A DNA stretch of 64,000 nt. It comes from RUG12461 sp045661345 (lineage in GTDB: Bacteria > Bacillota > Clostridia > Lachnospirales > Lachnospiraceae). Positions within the stretch are counted from its first letter, which is position 1; every line of letters begins with the position of its first letter. The notes under the pieces were generated by a model. The model made no database searches. It saw only the letters and a program-made list of their open reading frames with translations, and was not told the DNA's origin. The position numbers and the translations under genes were made by a program. The DNA is taken from NCBI GenBank assembly GCA_045661345.1, contig JAZRFM010000013.1:5019-69018 (forward strand). The letters are read 5' to 3'. Below are positions 13,775 to 21,969 of the stretch, in pieces.

Positions 13775-15685
13775 TTATACCTCTTTGTAGTCGGCGTCTA
13801 CCACATCATCTCCGCCGTTCTGTCCGCCGGCGCCTGCGCCTGCACCTGCATCCTGCGCGCCGCCGCCCATGTTCATATTGCTCATATCCGGACCGGCGCC
13901 TGCCGCACCCTGCGCCGCCTGTGCGCTCTCATACATTTTTGCAAAGACCTTCTGTGCGCTTTCCATCAGTTTTTCCTTCGCTGCCTTCATCTCGGAAACC
14001 TGATCATCCGTCATGTTCTCCGCCTGCGGGTTTGCTTCCAGCAATGCCTTCAGCGCGTTGAGATCCGTCTCGATTGCTGACTTATCAGCTGCATCCAGCT
14101 TGTCTCCCACCTGCTTCAGGGCATCCTCGGTCTGGAAAACAAAGGAATCCGCTTCGTTTCTGGCGTCAATCGCTTCTTTGCGCTTGCGGTCCTGTGCTTC
14201 ATATTCCTGCGCCTCTTTTACCGCGCGGTCGATCTCGTCGTCGCTCATGGAGGAGCCGGCTGTGATGGTAATATGCTGTTCTTTTCCGGTACCGAGATCC
14301 TTTGCGGAGACATTCACGATACCGTTTGCATCGATATCAAAGGTTACCTCGATCTGCGGCACACCGCGTCGTGCCGGCGGGATGCCGTCCAGACGGAACT
14401 GGCCGAGAGACTTATTGTCCCTTGCGAACTGCCGCTCACCCTGTACCACATTGATATCAACAGCGGTCTGGTTATCCGCAGCCGTGGAAAATACCTGGCT
14501 GTGTTTCGTCGGAATCGTGGTGTTACGTTCAATCAGACGTGTTGCCACACCGCCCATGGTCTCGATGGAAAGAGACAGCGGCGTCACATCCAGAAGCAGG
14601 ATATCCCCTGCGCCTGCATCGCCGGCGAGCTTGCCGCCCTGAATGGAAGCGCCCAGCGCCACACATTCATCCGGATTCAGAGACTTGCTGGGTTCTTTAC
14701 CCGTCAGCTGTTTTACCTTGTCCTGTACGGCCGGGATACGGGTGGAACCGCCAACCAGAAGCACCTGTCCGATGTCTGCATTGGTAAGTCCCGCGTCCTT
14801 CATGGCATTCTGTACCGGCGTCGCGGTCTTCTCCACCAGGTCATGGGTCAGCTCGTCAAATTTCGCACGGGTCAGATCCATGTCAAAATGCTTCGGTCCT
14901 TCATTTGTTGCCGTAATAAACGGCAGGTTGATGTTCGTCGTGGTCGCGGAGGAAAGCTCCTTCTTTGCTTTTTCCGCAGCTTCCTTCAGACGCTGCATCG
15001 CCATCTTGTCTCCGGAAAGATCCACGCCCTCTTTTGCCTTGAATTCGTCGATCATCCACTGTGTCACGCGGTTATCGAAATCATCGCCGCCCAGATGTGT
15101 ATCCCCGTTCGTTGCCAGCACTTCGATGACACCGTCTCCGATCTCAATGATGGAGACATCAAAGGTACCGCCGCCCAGGTCGTATACCATGATCTTCTGT
15201 TCTTTCTCATTATCCAGTCCGTACGCCAGCGCTGCCGCCGTCGGCTCGTTGATGATACGCTTGACATCCAGTCCCGCGATCTTGCCGGCATCCTTGGTGG
15301 CCTGACGCTGTGCGTCGTTGAAGTACGCCGGTACGGTAATGACGGCCTCCGTCACAGTCTCTCCGAGATACCCTTCCGCATCCGCTTTCAGCTTCTGCAG
15401 AATCATGGCAGAGATCTGCTGCGGGCTGTACTTCTTGTCGTCGATGGTACGGCCTCTGTCCGTACCCATATCACGTTTGATGGAGCTGATGGTCTTCTCC
15501 GCATTTGTAACTGCTTGACGTTTTGCCGGCTCGCCTACGAGACGTTCCCCGTTTTTCGTAAACGCCACGATGGACGGTGTCGTACGGCTTCCTTCCTGGT
15601 TTGCGATGACGGTCGGCTTACCGCCTTCCATTACCGCCACGCAGCTATTGGTGGTTCCAAGGTCGATTCCAATGATTTTACCCAT
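13775..15685 (-). CDS. dnaK: Chaperone DnaK (Hsp70)
   Basis: The major Hsp70. At 636 residues it is full length. The ATPase domain begins KIIGIDLGTTNSCVAVMEGG and has NEPTAAALAYGLD, MVYDLGGGTFDVSI and VLLVGGSTRIPAVQ; the substrate-binding domain has LLLDVTPLSLSIETMGG; the C-terminal lid ends in a Gly/Ala/Gln-rich tail and DDVVDADYKEV, close to the EEVD-like end of bacterial DnaK. AGGAGG precedes the ATG. It lies between grpE and dnaJ in a CIRCE-controlled operon. Confidence 0.99.
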   Translation of the reverse strand: MGKIIGIDLGTTNSCVAVMEGGKPTVIANQEGSRTTPSIVAFTKNGERLVGEPAKRQAVTNAEKTISSIKRDMGTDRGRTIDDKKYSPQQISAMILQKLKADAEGYLGETVTEAVITVPAYFNDAQRQATKDAGKIAGLDVKRIINEPTAAALAYGLDNEKEQKIMVYDLGGGTFDVSIIEIGDGVIEVLATNGDTHLGGDDFDNRVTQWMIDEFKAKEGVDLSGDKMAMQRLKEAAEKAKKELSSATTTNINLPFITATNEGPKHFDMDLTRAKFDELTHDLVEKTATPVQNAMKDAGLTNADIGQVLLVGGSTRIPAVQDKVKQLTGKEPSKSLNPDECVALGASIQGGKLAGDAGAGDILLLDVTPLSLSIETMGGVATRLIERNTTIPTKHSQVFSTAADNQTAVDINVVQGERQFARDNKSLGQFRLDGIPPARRGVPQIEVTFDIDANGIVNVSAKDLGTGKEQHITITAGSSMSDDEIDRAVKEAQEYEAQDRKRKEAIDARNEADSFVFQTEDALKQVGDKLDAADKSAIETDLNALKALLEANPQAENMTDDQVSEMKAAKEKLMESAQKVFAKMYESAQAAQGAAGAGPDMSNMNMGGGAQDAGAGAGAGGQNGGDDVVDADYKEV

Positions 15686-15727
15686 AATGCATTCCTCCTG
15701 TATCTTTTGACTTGATAGATTTTTTAT

Positions 15728-16492
15728 TTACTGTACCACTGCTACCATGCTGTGTCTGACAACGGTATCGCGGTATTTGTATCCTTTTTGCAGCTCCTGC
15801 GCAACGATGCCGGATTCATACTCTTCGCTTTCCACCTGCATCACCGCATTGTGCAGCTCCGGGTCAAATTCCTGCCCGACAGCTTCAATGGCTGTTACTC
15901 CTGCGTTCTCCAGCTCTGTCAGCATCTGTTTGTAGATCTTGTCCATGCCGTCCACAAAGGGGCTGTCCTTCTCGTTTTCCGGTACGGCCGCCAGTCCCCG
16001 TTCAAAGTTATCGATCACCGGCAGGATCCTCTCGATGATGCTCTTGGCCCCGGTTTCAAACATCTGGCTCTTTTCCTTCTCCGTCCGTTTACGGAAGTTT
16101 TCGAACTCTGCCATCTGCCGCGCCACGCGGTCCGTCAGCTCTTCGATCTTTTCGTCCTTCTTGTCCTTTTTCTCCCGTTTGGGGAAGAGCTTCCTTTTCT
16201 CACCGGCTGCCTTCCCTTCAGCGCTTTCCTCTGCGGCTTCCCCGCCGGTCTCCTGATCCTTCTCTTCCGGTTCAGGAGTATCCGCGGCTTTGTCTGTCCC
16301 GGCTTCTTTCGTCTCTTCCTGTTCTTTGCCTTCTATCTCCCCGCTGCCGTCTGCCTCTTCCTGCCGCTGCTCTTTTGCGGCAGCGCTTTCTTCGCTCTCC
16401 TGCTTTTCTACTGATGTCTTGTCATTCTTTTTGGTCTCTTCAGCAGCCTGCGGCTTTTTCTTACCTTCCTCGTCTGCACCTTTTTTTCCCAC
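15728..16492 (-). CDS. grpE: Nucleotide exchange factor GrpE
   Basis: GrpE drives ADP release from DnaK. The C-terminal 150 residues are typical: a long coiled helix (EELTDRVARQMAEFENFRKR) followed by the beta-wing domain with GVTAIEAVGQEFDPELHNAV and GYKYRDTVVRHSMVAV. The first 100 residues are an unusually long, acidic, Glu/Lys/Ala-rich disordered extension. The start is taken as GTG at 16492, 8 nt after GAGAGG; an in-frame GTG at 16501 overlaps the ribosome binding site. It lies 21 nt after hrcA. Confidence 0.96.
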   Translation of the reverse strand: MGKKGADEEGKKKPQAAEETKKNDKTSVEKQESEESAAAKEQRQEEADGSGEIEGKEQEETKEAGTDKAADTPEPEEKDQETGGEAAEESAEGKAAGEKRKLFPKREKKDKKDEKIEELTDRVARQMAEFENFRKRTEKEKSQMFETGAKSIIERILPVIDNFERGLAAVPENEKDSPFVDGMDKIYKQMLTELENAGVTAIEAVGQEFDPELHNAVMQVESEEYESGIVAQELQKGYKYRDTVVRHSMVAVVQ

Positions 16493-16513
16493 TTTACTCA
16501 CCTCTCTGGATTC

Positions 16514-17557
16514 CTATCCTTTATCCTTTGCCTTATCCAGCGTCTCATTAAACTGCCGCTTCAGATTTCTCAAGCTGTCCATTACCTTTTCATAGTCCAT
16601 CCGCTTCGGTCCGATGATGCCGATGGTTCCTTTGATCCCCTCTCCAAGTTCATAGGTCGCCGTCACAACGCTGCAGTCCTTCATCCTCTGTACCGGGGTC
16701 TCTCCGCCGATATAGACCTGAATCCCCGTGTTTTCCTCGTTGTTCAGGCTCTCATTCACAAGAGAGATCAGCTCCTCCTTATCCTCGAAAGCTCCCAGAA
16801 GCTCTGTCGCTTTCTCGGAATCGGCAAGCTCCGGATATTTCAGGATGTTCGTCGCGCCGCTGGTATAGACGGTCAGATCGTCGTCCTCCTGAATCACCTC
16901 CGCAACCGCATCCAGGATGCTGCTGACAATGTCGCTGTGAATTCCCGCCTGCTCCTTTAATGCGGCGATGGTTCCGAGGTTGATCTCCGATGCCGTCAGC
17001 CCGTTCAGGCTCGTATTCAACAGGATGTTCAGCTTCAGGATCTCTTCGTCATCCACCGGCTCCTGCACGGAGACCATGCGGTTTCTCACGAGATTCCCCT
17101 CGGTCACGATCACGGCCAGAAGGTTTCTGCTGTCCACTCTGGAGAGCTGAATGAACTTGATCTTGGTGCCGTTCATCTTCGGCCCCGTGATCATCGTCGC
17201 GTAATTCGTATCCGTTGCCAGAAGCTTCGCGACTTTCTTCAGCACCTGATCCATCTTCTCGGTGTTCTCGATCACAAGAGACCGCATTTCACTGATCTCT
17301 TCATCCTTTTCACGGATGAGCTGATCCACATAGAACCGGTAGCCCTTGTCCGAAGGAATCCTTCCCGCTGATGTATGGGGGGAAAGGATGTATCCGAGCT
17401 CCTCCAGATCCGACATCTCGTTGCGGATCGTCGCCGAGGAAAGATTGAGATCGGTATATTTGCTGATCGTTCTCGAACCGACCGGCTCGCCTGTCTCAAG
17501 GTAGTTCTTGATGATGGCGTTCAATATGATTGTTTTTCGGCTATCCAGTTCTTCCAT
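16514..17557 (-). CDS. hrcA: Heat-inducible transcription repressor HrcA
   Basis: HrcA represses heat-shock operons by binding CIRCE, and GroEL keeps it active. The 347-residue protein has the N-terminal winged helix (DSRKTIILNAIIKNYLETG, GSRTISKYTDLNLSSATIR, HTSAGRIPSDKGYRFYVD) and the GAF-like and dimerisation regions (GTIGIIGPKRMDYEKVMDSL at the end). The frame is open up to 17614, but that ATG coincides with the predicted transcription start and the extension would translate the CIRCE element, so ATG 17557 (MEELDSRKT), typical of the family, is chosen. It is the first gene of its own regulated operon. Confidence 0.96.
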   Translation of the reverse strand: MEELDSRKTIILNAIIKNYLETGEPVGSRTISKYTDLNLSSATIRNEMSDLEELGYILSPHTSAGRIPSDKGYRFYVDQLIREKDEEISEMRSLVIENTEKMDQVLKKVAKLLATDTNYATMITGPKMNGTKIKFIQLSRVDSRNLLAVIVTEGNLVRNRMVSVQEPVDDEEILKLNILLNTSLNGLTASEINLGTIAALKEQAGIHSDIVSSILDAVAEVIQEDDDLTVYTSGATNILKYPELADSEKATELLGAFEDKEELISLVNESLNNEENTGIQVYIGGETPVQRMKDCSVVTATYELGEGIKGTIGIIGPKRMDYEKVMDSLRNLKRQFNETLDKAKDKG

Positions 17558-17580
17558 CCGCCTCAGATCCTCTTGCTTTA

Positions 17581-17607
17581 TTAGCACTCGAATTGATAGA
17601 GTGCTAA
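17581..17607. promoter_or_regulatory. CIRCE operator (HrcA binding site)
   Basis: A perfect CIRCE element: TTAGCACTC (17581-17589), 9-nt spacer, GAGTGCTAA (17599-17607). It lies between the hrcA promoter and the hrcA start, so HrcA autoregulates the hrcA-grpE-dnaK-dnaJ operon. Confidence 0.98.
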
Positions 17608-17620
17608 CATCCATGAAACT

Positions 17621-17649
17621 AAGATAACACTCCGGTATTTTTTTGTCAA
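17621..17649 (-). promoter_or_regulatory. Sigma-A promoter of the hrcA-grpE-dnaK-dnaJ operon
   Basis: Minus strand: consensus TTGACA (17644-17649), 17-nt spacer and TATCTT (17621-17626). Transcription should begin near 17614, just upstream of CIRCE. Confidence 0.85.
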
Positions 17650-17701
17650 CAACGATTTTTATTTTCTTTCGCTACTTTCTGTTCTGCCCGGATTTTCCCT
17701 G

Positions 17702-17733
17702 AAAAAAAGCGCCTCCTCCAAAGAAGAGACGCT
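17702..17733 (-). terminator. Rho-independent terminator after the ABC exporter pair
   Basis: In the minus-strand transcript an 11-bp stem formed by 17723-17733 and 17708-17718, with two G-U wobbles and a 4-nt loop, is followed by a U7 tract (A residues 17702-17708). It lies 36 nt after the second exporter gene. Confidence 0.85.
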
Positions 17734-17768
17734 CCTTCTCCGTTCTTAACCCCGGGGGTTTCCCCGTC

Positions 17769-19598
17769 TCAGCCGAACTGGCTGTTGTAAAGGGTCGCGT
17801 ACTTTCCTCCCTGCGCCATCAGGGTCTCATGATTCCCGACTTCCTTGATATCTCCGTTTTCCATATAAAGGATCACGGCTGCATCGCGGATGGTGCTGAG
17901 GCGGTGTGCAATGACAAAGCTGGTACGCCCCTCCATCAGGGTCGCCATGGCATTCTGGATAATCTGTTCGGTATGCGCGTCCACGTTACTGGTTGCTTCA
18001 TCGAGGATCATAATCTCGGGGTTCGCAACGATGGCTCTGGCAATGGTCAGAAGCTGCCGTTGCCCCTGGGAGATATTCTCCGCGCCCTTGTTCAGCATCA
18101 TGTCATAGCCGCCGGGCATGGTATGGATAAAGGTGTCTGCACAGACGGATTTTGCCGCCTCTTCCACCTCTTCATCCGTAACCTCCCGTTCGGTGCTGTA
18201 TTTCAGATTGTCACGAATCGTGCCTTCAAACAGCCATGTCTCCTGTAGCACCATACCGAAGTGCTTCCTGAGCTCGTGCTTCGTCATCTCCTTTGTGTTG
18301 ACACCGTCCACCCAGATCTCGCCGCCGTTAATCTCATAGAACCGCATCAGCAGGTTGATCAACGTGGTCTTGCCGGCTCCGGTAGGCCCGACAATGGCGA
18401 TCTTCTGCCCGCTCTTCACGGAGATGTTGACATCGGTCATCAGGAGCTTATCCGGGTTGTAACCGAACTGTACGTGCCTGAATTCCACCGTGCCGTCGCT
18501 GGCTGCAGGTACAATTCCCTCCTCGGGATCAGGAATCTCCTCCTCTGCATCAAGAAGCTCGAAGATTCTTGCGCCGGCTGCCATAGCCTGGGAAAACTGT
18601 CCGGCCATCTGCGCAAAGGTGGTAAAGGGCTGCTGAATGTTTTTGGTGTACTGAAGGGCCGACTGTACGTTACCGATTGTCATATAGCCCTTCACTGCAA
18701 AAATACAGCCGAGGATGGCGGAAACGGCATAGCCGATGTTGTTGACCATCTGCGTAATGGGCATGACGGCGCCGGTGGAGGCTTCCGCCTTTCGTGCCCT
18801 CTTGTGGAGCTCGCCGTTCAGTTCATCAAAGCGCGCAATGGCTTTTTTCTGATAGTTAAAAGAGGCCACCACATTCTGCCCGTTGTACATTTCCTCCACA
18901 TAACCGTTGACAGCTCCCAGCAGCTTCTGCTGTTCGACGTAGCTTTTGCCGCCGGCCTTCAGCATCGAGCTTGCGGCCAGCAGTGTCATGGGAATCATGG
19001 CAAGCGCAATCAGTGTCATCCAGCCGTTGACCGTCAGAAGCATGATCACAACGCCCACCAATGTGATGATCTGGCTCAGGATCTGATACAGGTTCTTCCC
19101 GAACAGCGTATTCACCGCGTCCACGTCGTTGGTAATGACGGAAAGGATCTCGCCGTTCGTTCTGGTATCATAATAGTTGAGCTTCATGCGGTGCATCTTG
19201 AGGTCAATATCCTTTCGAATATCCCGCACCATGTTGGCGGAAATGCTCGCAAGGGTCATATTCGCTATGAAGCAGAGCGCAAAAAAGAGCAGATACAGAA
19301 TAATCAGGAAACTGATGATCCACACGATACTGCCGACTTTTCCGACGGGCTGTCCGCTTTCTTCTCCTCCGACCCAGACCCAGACGGTGGAAGGATCCGG
19401 GGAGCCGTCCTCCAGATATTCAACGACCCATGTCTGGTCTGACACGCCGGCATAAAGAATCGTGCTGATTTCTCCGAGCACCTTCGGCGCAAAAACCGAG
19501 CAAAGCGTTCCGATCAGAACCGTGATCAGGGCTGCGGCAAATCTGCCCTTGTAGTTTCCGATATAGGAAAGAAGGCGTTTAAGCACTTTTGAGTTCAT
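17769..19598 (-). CDS. ABC exporter subunit with permease and ATPase (catalytic Walker B half)
   Basis: A 609-residue type IV ABC half-transporter. Six transmembrane helices occupy residues about 20-330, with a roughly 50-residue extracytoplasmic insertion between helices 1 and 2 (region around VWVWVGGEESGQPVG). The ATPase has Walker A IVGPTGAGKTTLINL and Walker B IMILDEATSNVD with the catalytic Glu, but its signature is ISQGQRQ instead of LSGGQ. The start at 19598 has AGGAGGTG upstream and overlaps the preceding gene by 20 nt, so the two subunits are translationally coupled. With that gene it should form a heterodimeric multidrug or lipid exporter of the TM287/288, BmrCD or LmrCD type. The substrate cannot be deduced. 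Confidence 0.93.
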   Translation of the reverse strand: MNSKVLKRLLSYIGNYKGRFAAALITVLIGTLCSVFAPKVLGEISTILYAGVSDQTWVVEYLEDGSPDPSTVWVWVGGEESGQPVGKVGSIVWIISFLIILYLLFFALCFIANMTLASISANMVRDIRKDIDLKMHRMKLNYYDTRTNGEILSVITNDVDAVNTLFGKNLYQILSQIITLVGVVIMLLTVNGWMTLIALAMIPMTLLAASSMLKAGGKSYVEQQKLLGAVNGYVEEMYNGQNVVASFNYQKKAIARFDELNGELHKRARKAEASTGAVMPITQMVNNIGYAVSAILGCIFAVKGYMTIGNVQSALQYTKNIQQPFTTFAQMAGQFSQAMAAGARIFELLDAEEEIPDPEEGIVPAASDGTVEFRHVQFGYNPDKLLMTDVNISVKSGQKIAIVGPTGAGKTTLINLLMRFYEINGGEIWVDGVNTKEMTKHELRKHFGMVLQETWLFEGTIRDNLKYSTEREVTDEEVEEAAKSVCADTFIHTMPGGYDMMLNKGAENISQGQRQLLTIARAIVANPEIMILDEATSNVDAHTEQIIQNAMATLMEGRTSFVIAHRLSTIRDAAVILYMENGDIKEVGNHETLMAQGGKYATLYNSQFG

Positions 19599-21324
19599 TT
19601 TGCACCTCCTCCTCTCCAAGCTGAATCTCGGCAATTTCCCGGTAAAGCTGACAGGACCTCAACAGCTCCTTATGTGTGCCCATACCGATGACCTCACCCT
19701 TGTCCACAACCAGAATCCGGGTGGCATCCATAATCGTATTGACACGCTGGGCAATCAGGATCATGGTGGCATCGCCCATGCTCTCTTTCAGGTTATGGCG
19801 CACTTCCTTATCCGTCTTCATATCCAGCGCGGAAAAGCTGTCATCGAATACATAAATCTCCGGTTTTTTCATGACGGCACGGGCAATCGCCATACGCTGC
19901 CGCTGCCCGCCGGAAAGATTGGTGCCGCCCTGAGAAATGGGCGAATGGAAGACGCCGTCCTTTTTCTCCACAAACTCCGCCGCACAGGCGATCTGAACCG
20001 CTTCCTTCCATTCCGCTTCGGTTCCGTTTTCATTTCCGAAATTGAGGTTGCTGGCGATATCACCCGTAAACAGTACGTTTTTTTGCGGCACATAGCCGAT
20101 CAGATTCCGAAGCTCTTCCAATTGATAGTCTTTTACATTGACCCCGTCCACAAGGACATCGCCAAAAAGCGTGTCATAAAGGCGCGGGATGAGCTTGACG
20201 ATACTGGATTTCCCGCAGCCCGTCCTGCCGATGATCGCTGTGGTTTCCCCGGGACCCGAAACAAAGCTGACCCCCTTGACGACCGGTGACTCCGCGCCGG
20301 GGTACGCAAACGTCACGTTTCGGAATTCCACGGTGCCCCTGCAGGTCTTTTCGGGCATTTTCTTTTTGGAATCCGTAATCGTGACCTCGGTGTCCAGAAC
20401 CTCTCCAATCCGCTTCATACAGGCATAGGCATCCGGAAAAAGGCTTACTACGTAAGCCATCATAATGATACCGAGGAGGATGATGTTAATGTACTGGGTC
20501 GCCGAGACCAGTGTCCCGACCTCCAGCCGCCCATGAATCACAAAACCGGTACCGACTGCCATGACAGCGATCTGCGTGAAGCCAAACAGCATATTGACCG
20601 CCGGAAAAAGGGTACCCGAAACGGTATTGGCTTTATGACTGATCCCGGCGGACTCTTCATTCGTTACATCAAAGCGCTCCATCTCATGCTTCTGCTTATT
20701 AAAAGCACGGATCACCCGTACGCCCTCCAGCGCCTCCAGAAAGAGCTTGTTGATCTCATCGATCTTACTCCGCAGCTTCACGGAATAGCGGCTGGCGCCG
20801 ACCAGGATAATCATCAGCGCCACCAGAAGAATCGGAATCGCAATGGCCAGAACCACGGAAATCTCGCCGGCGGAGACCACGGAAAGGATCAGTCCCACAA
20901 CCGCCATACTCGGCGCCATCAGCCCGATCCGAAACAGCATGGACATGAATATCTGAATCGTGGACACATCCGTGGTACTCCTCGTAATGAGCGAAGCCGA
21001 TCCGAATTTGTCAATCTCGGCAGCAGAAAATCCCTGTACCTTATGAAATACCTCCTGCCGGATATCGGCCGAGAACTTTGTGGTGAGTCCGGCCGCCAGA
21101 TTTGCGGCAATGATGTTTGTCACACAGGCGATCACGGCAATGGCACCCATGGCAATCCCGAGCGACATGATCATCTTCTGGTCACTGTTACTGACGCCCT
21201 CATTGATCATGGGGCTGATGAAAGCCGTGGGCACCAGCTGACCGATTGATGAGATCACAATAAAGATCACCAGCGCGACAACCTGCTTCGTGTTCAGCTT
21301 TACCCTTGAGAAAATAGCTGACAT
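19579..21324 (-). CDS. ABC exporter subunit with permease and ATPase (degenerate Walker B half)
   Basis: A 581-residue half-transporter with an N-terminal six-helix permease and a C-terminal ATPase: Walker A IIGRTGCGKSSIVKL, canonical signature LSGGQRQRMAIARA and Walker B IYVFDDSFSALD, where Asp replaces the catalytic Glu. Together with the ISQGQ signature of the partner this predicts one degenerate and one active nucleotide site, the hallmark of heterodimeric exporters. The start at 21324 (MSAIFSRVKL) follows AAGGAGGAGGGAG; the open frame to 21429 crosses the promoter and is not used. No MarR-type regulator gene is adjacent. Confidence 0.93.
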   Translation of the reverse strand: MSAIFSRVKLNTKQVVALVIFIVISSIGQLVPTAFISPMINEGVSNSDQKMIMSLGIAMGAIAVIACVTNIIAANLAAGLTTKFSADIRQEVFHKVQGFSAAEIDKFGSASLITRSTTDVSTIQIFMSMLFRIGLMAPSMAVVGLILSVVSAGEISVVLAIAIPILLVALMIILVGASRYSVKLRSKIDEINKLFLEALEGVRVIRAFNKQKHEMERFDVTNEESAGISHKANTVSGTLFPAVNMLFGFTQIAVMAVGTGFVIHGRLEVGTLVSATQYINIILLGIIMMAYVVSLFPDAYACMKRIGEVLDTEVTITDSKKKMPEKTCRGTVEFRNVTFAYPGAESPVVKGVSFVSGPGETTAIIGRTGCGKSSIVKLIPRLYDTLFGDVLVDGVNVKDYQLEELRNLIGYVPQKNVLFTGDIASNLNFGNENGTEAEWKEAVQIACAAEFVEKKDGVFHSPISQGGTNLSGGQRQRMAIARAVMKKPEIYVFDDSFSALDMKTDKEVRHNLKESMGDATMILIAQRVNTIMDATRILVVDKGEVIGMGTHKELLRSCQLYREIAEIQLGEEEVQNELKSA

Positions 21325-21373
21325 CTGATCTCCCTCCTCCTTCGTATTGTTATCCCCCCAAAAAACCTCTCTT

Positions 21374-21402
21374 ATTCTATCAAGCCTCCCGCATGATTGC
21401 AA
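21374..21402 (-). promoter_or_regulatory. Sigma-A promoter for the ABC exporter pair
   Basis: Minus strand: TTGCAA (21397-21402), 17 nt, TAGAAT (21374-21379) preceded by TGA (extended -10), about 50 nt upstream of the first exporter gene. Confidence 0.65.
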
Positions 21403-21526
21403 GAAAATCCACTTGTCCCTGCTCAGCAATGGGCAGCTTCAAATCGGGCAGGGTGGATGCAATCCCCCTGCTCGCTGCACGGTCCGCGTCCGGCTTCAGC
21501 CGGAATAATCCAATGCGCGGGCCTGT

Positions 21527-21558
21527 AAAAAAAAGGGCGACCCGGTTAGGGTCGCCCT
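21527..21558 (-). terminator. Rho-independent terminator after the dehydratase/flavoprotein operon
   Basis: AGGGCGACCC (21534-21543) pairs perfectly with GGGTCGCCCT (21549-21558) over GGTTA, and A residues 21527-21534 provide a U8 tract on the minus strand. It lies 17 nt after the PH-domain gene. Confidence 0.95.
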
Positions 21559-21575
21559 GTCTGGACGTCAGGTGA

Positions 21576-21953
21576 TCAGAAGACATCCTGCTCGCTGTCA
21601 TTGTCATCCGTCATGTATTCGCGGCTGTATACACGTTTCTTCTCCCGCTGTGCTTCCACGTTTTCGGAGATCATTTCTTTGATCTCCCGGGAGTTTTTGA
21701 TGTTGATAATATCAAAATCCTTCATGCTCTTGTCGGAGCTGCAGATATGAATCGTCCCCATTCCGAAGATCCGCTGCCCGAGGGTACGTCTGAGGGATAC
21801 ATCAAGTATCCTGTACAGCCGGATCTCATCCTGTTGTTTGGTGAGCAGCCCCCTGTCGATAAACAGTCTGTCCTCACTCATGGAATAGACCGTGAAGGTC
21901 CAGGGCAATCCACACCAGATTCTTTTCCGCTGTTTCCATTTGAGTTCTGTCAT
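21576..21953 (-). CDS. PH domain-containing protein (bPH_2/YdbS-like)
   Basis: A 125-residue protein whose first 100 residues look like a bacterial pleckstrin-homology domain: TFTVYSMSEDRLFIDRG, KQQDEIRLYRILDVSLRRT, IFGMGTIHICSSDKS and FDIINIKNSREIKEMI, the strand pattern of YdbS/bPH_2 proteins. The tail is acidic and ends DDNDSEQDVF. There is no transmembrane segment. It is 16 nt downstream of the large flavoprotein gene and followed by a strong terminator, so it closes that operon. A scaffolding or membrane-surface role is possible but not shown. Confidence 0.8.
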   Translation of the reverse strand: MTELKWKQRKRIWCGLPWTFTVYSMSEDRLFIDRGLLTKQQDEIRLYRILDVSLRRTLGQRIFGMGTIHICSSDKSMKDFDIINIKNSREIKEMISENVEAQREKKRVYSREYMTDDNDSEQDVF

Positions 21954-21969
21954 GTGCTATTCCTCCGTT

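Noticed and set aside
14273..15715. 480-codon plus-strand frame opposite dnaK
   Set aside because: A well-known type of spurious antisense frame over dnaK.
21380..21607. 75-codon minus-strand frame spanning the terminator after the PH-domain gene
   Set aside because: It crosses a strong terminator, starts inside another gene and overlaps the exporter promoter.
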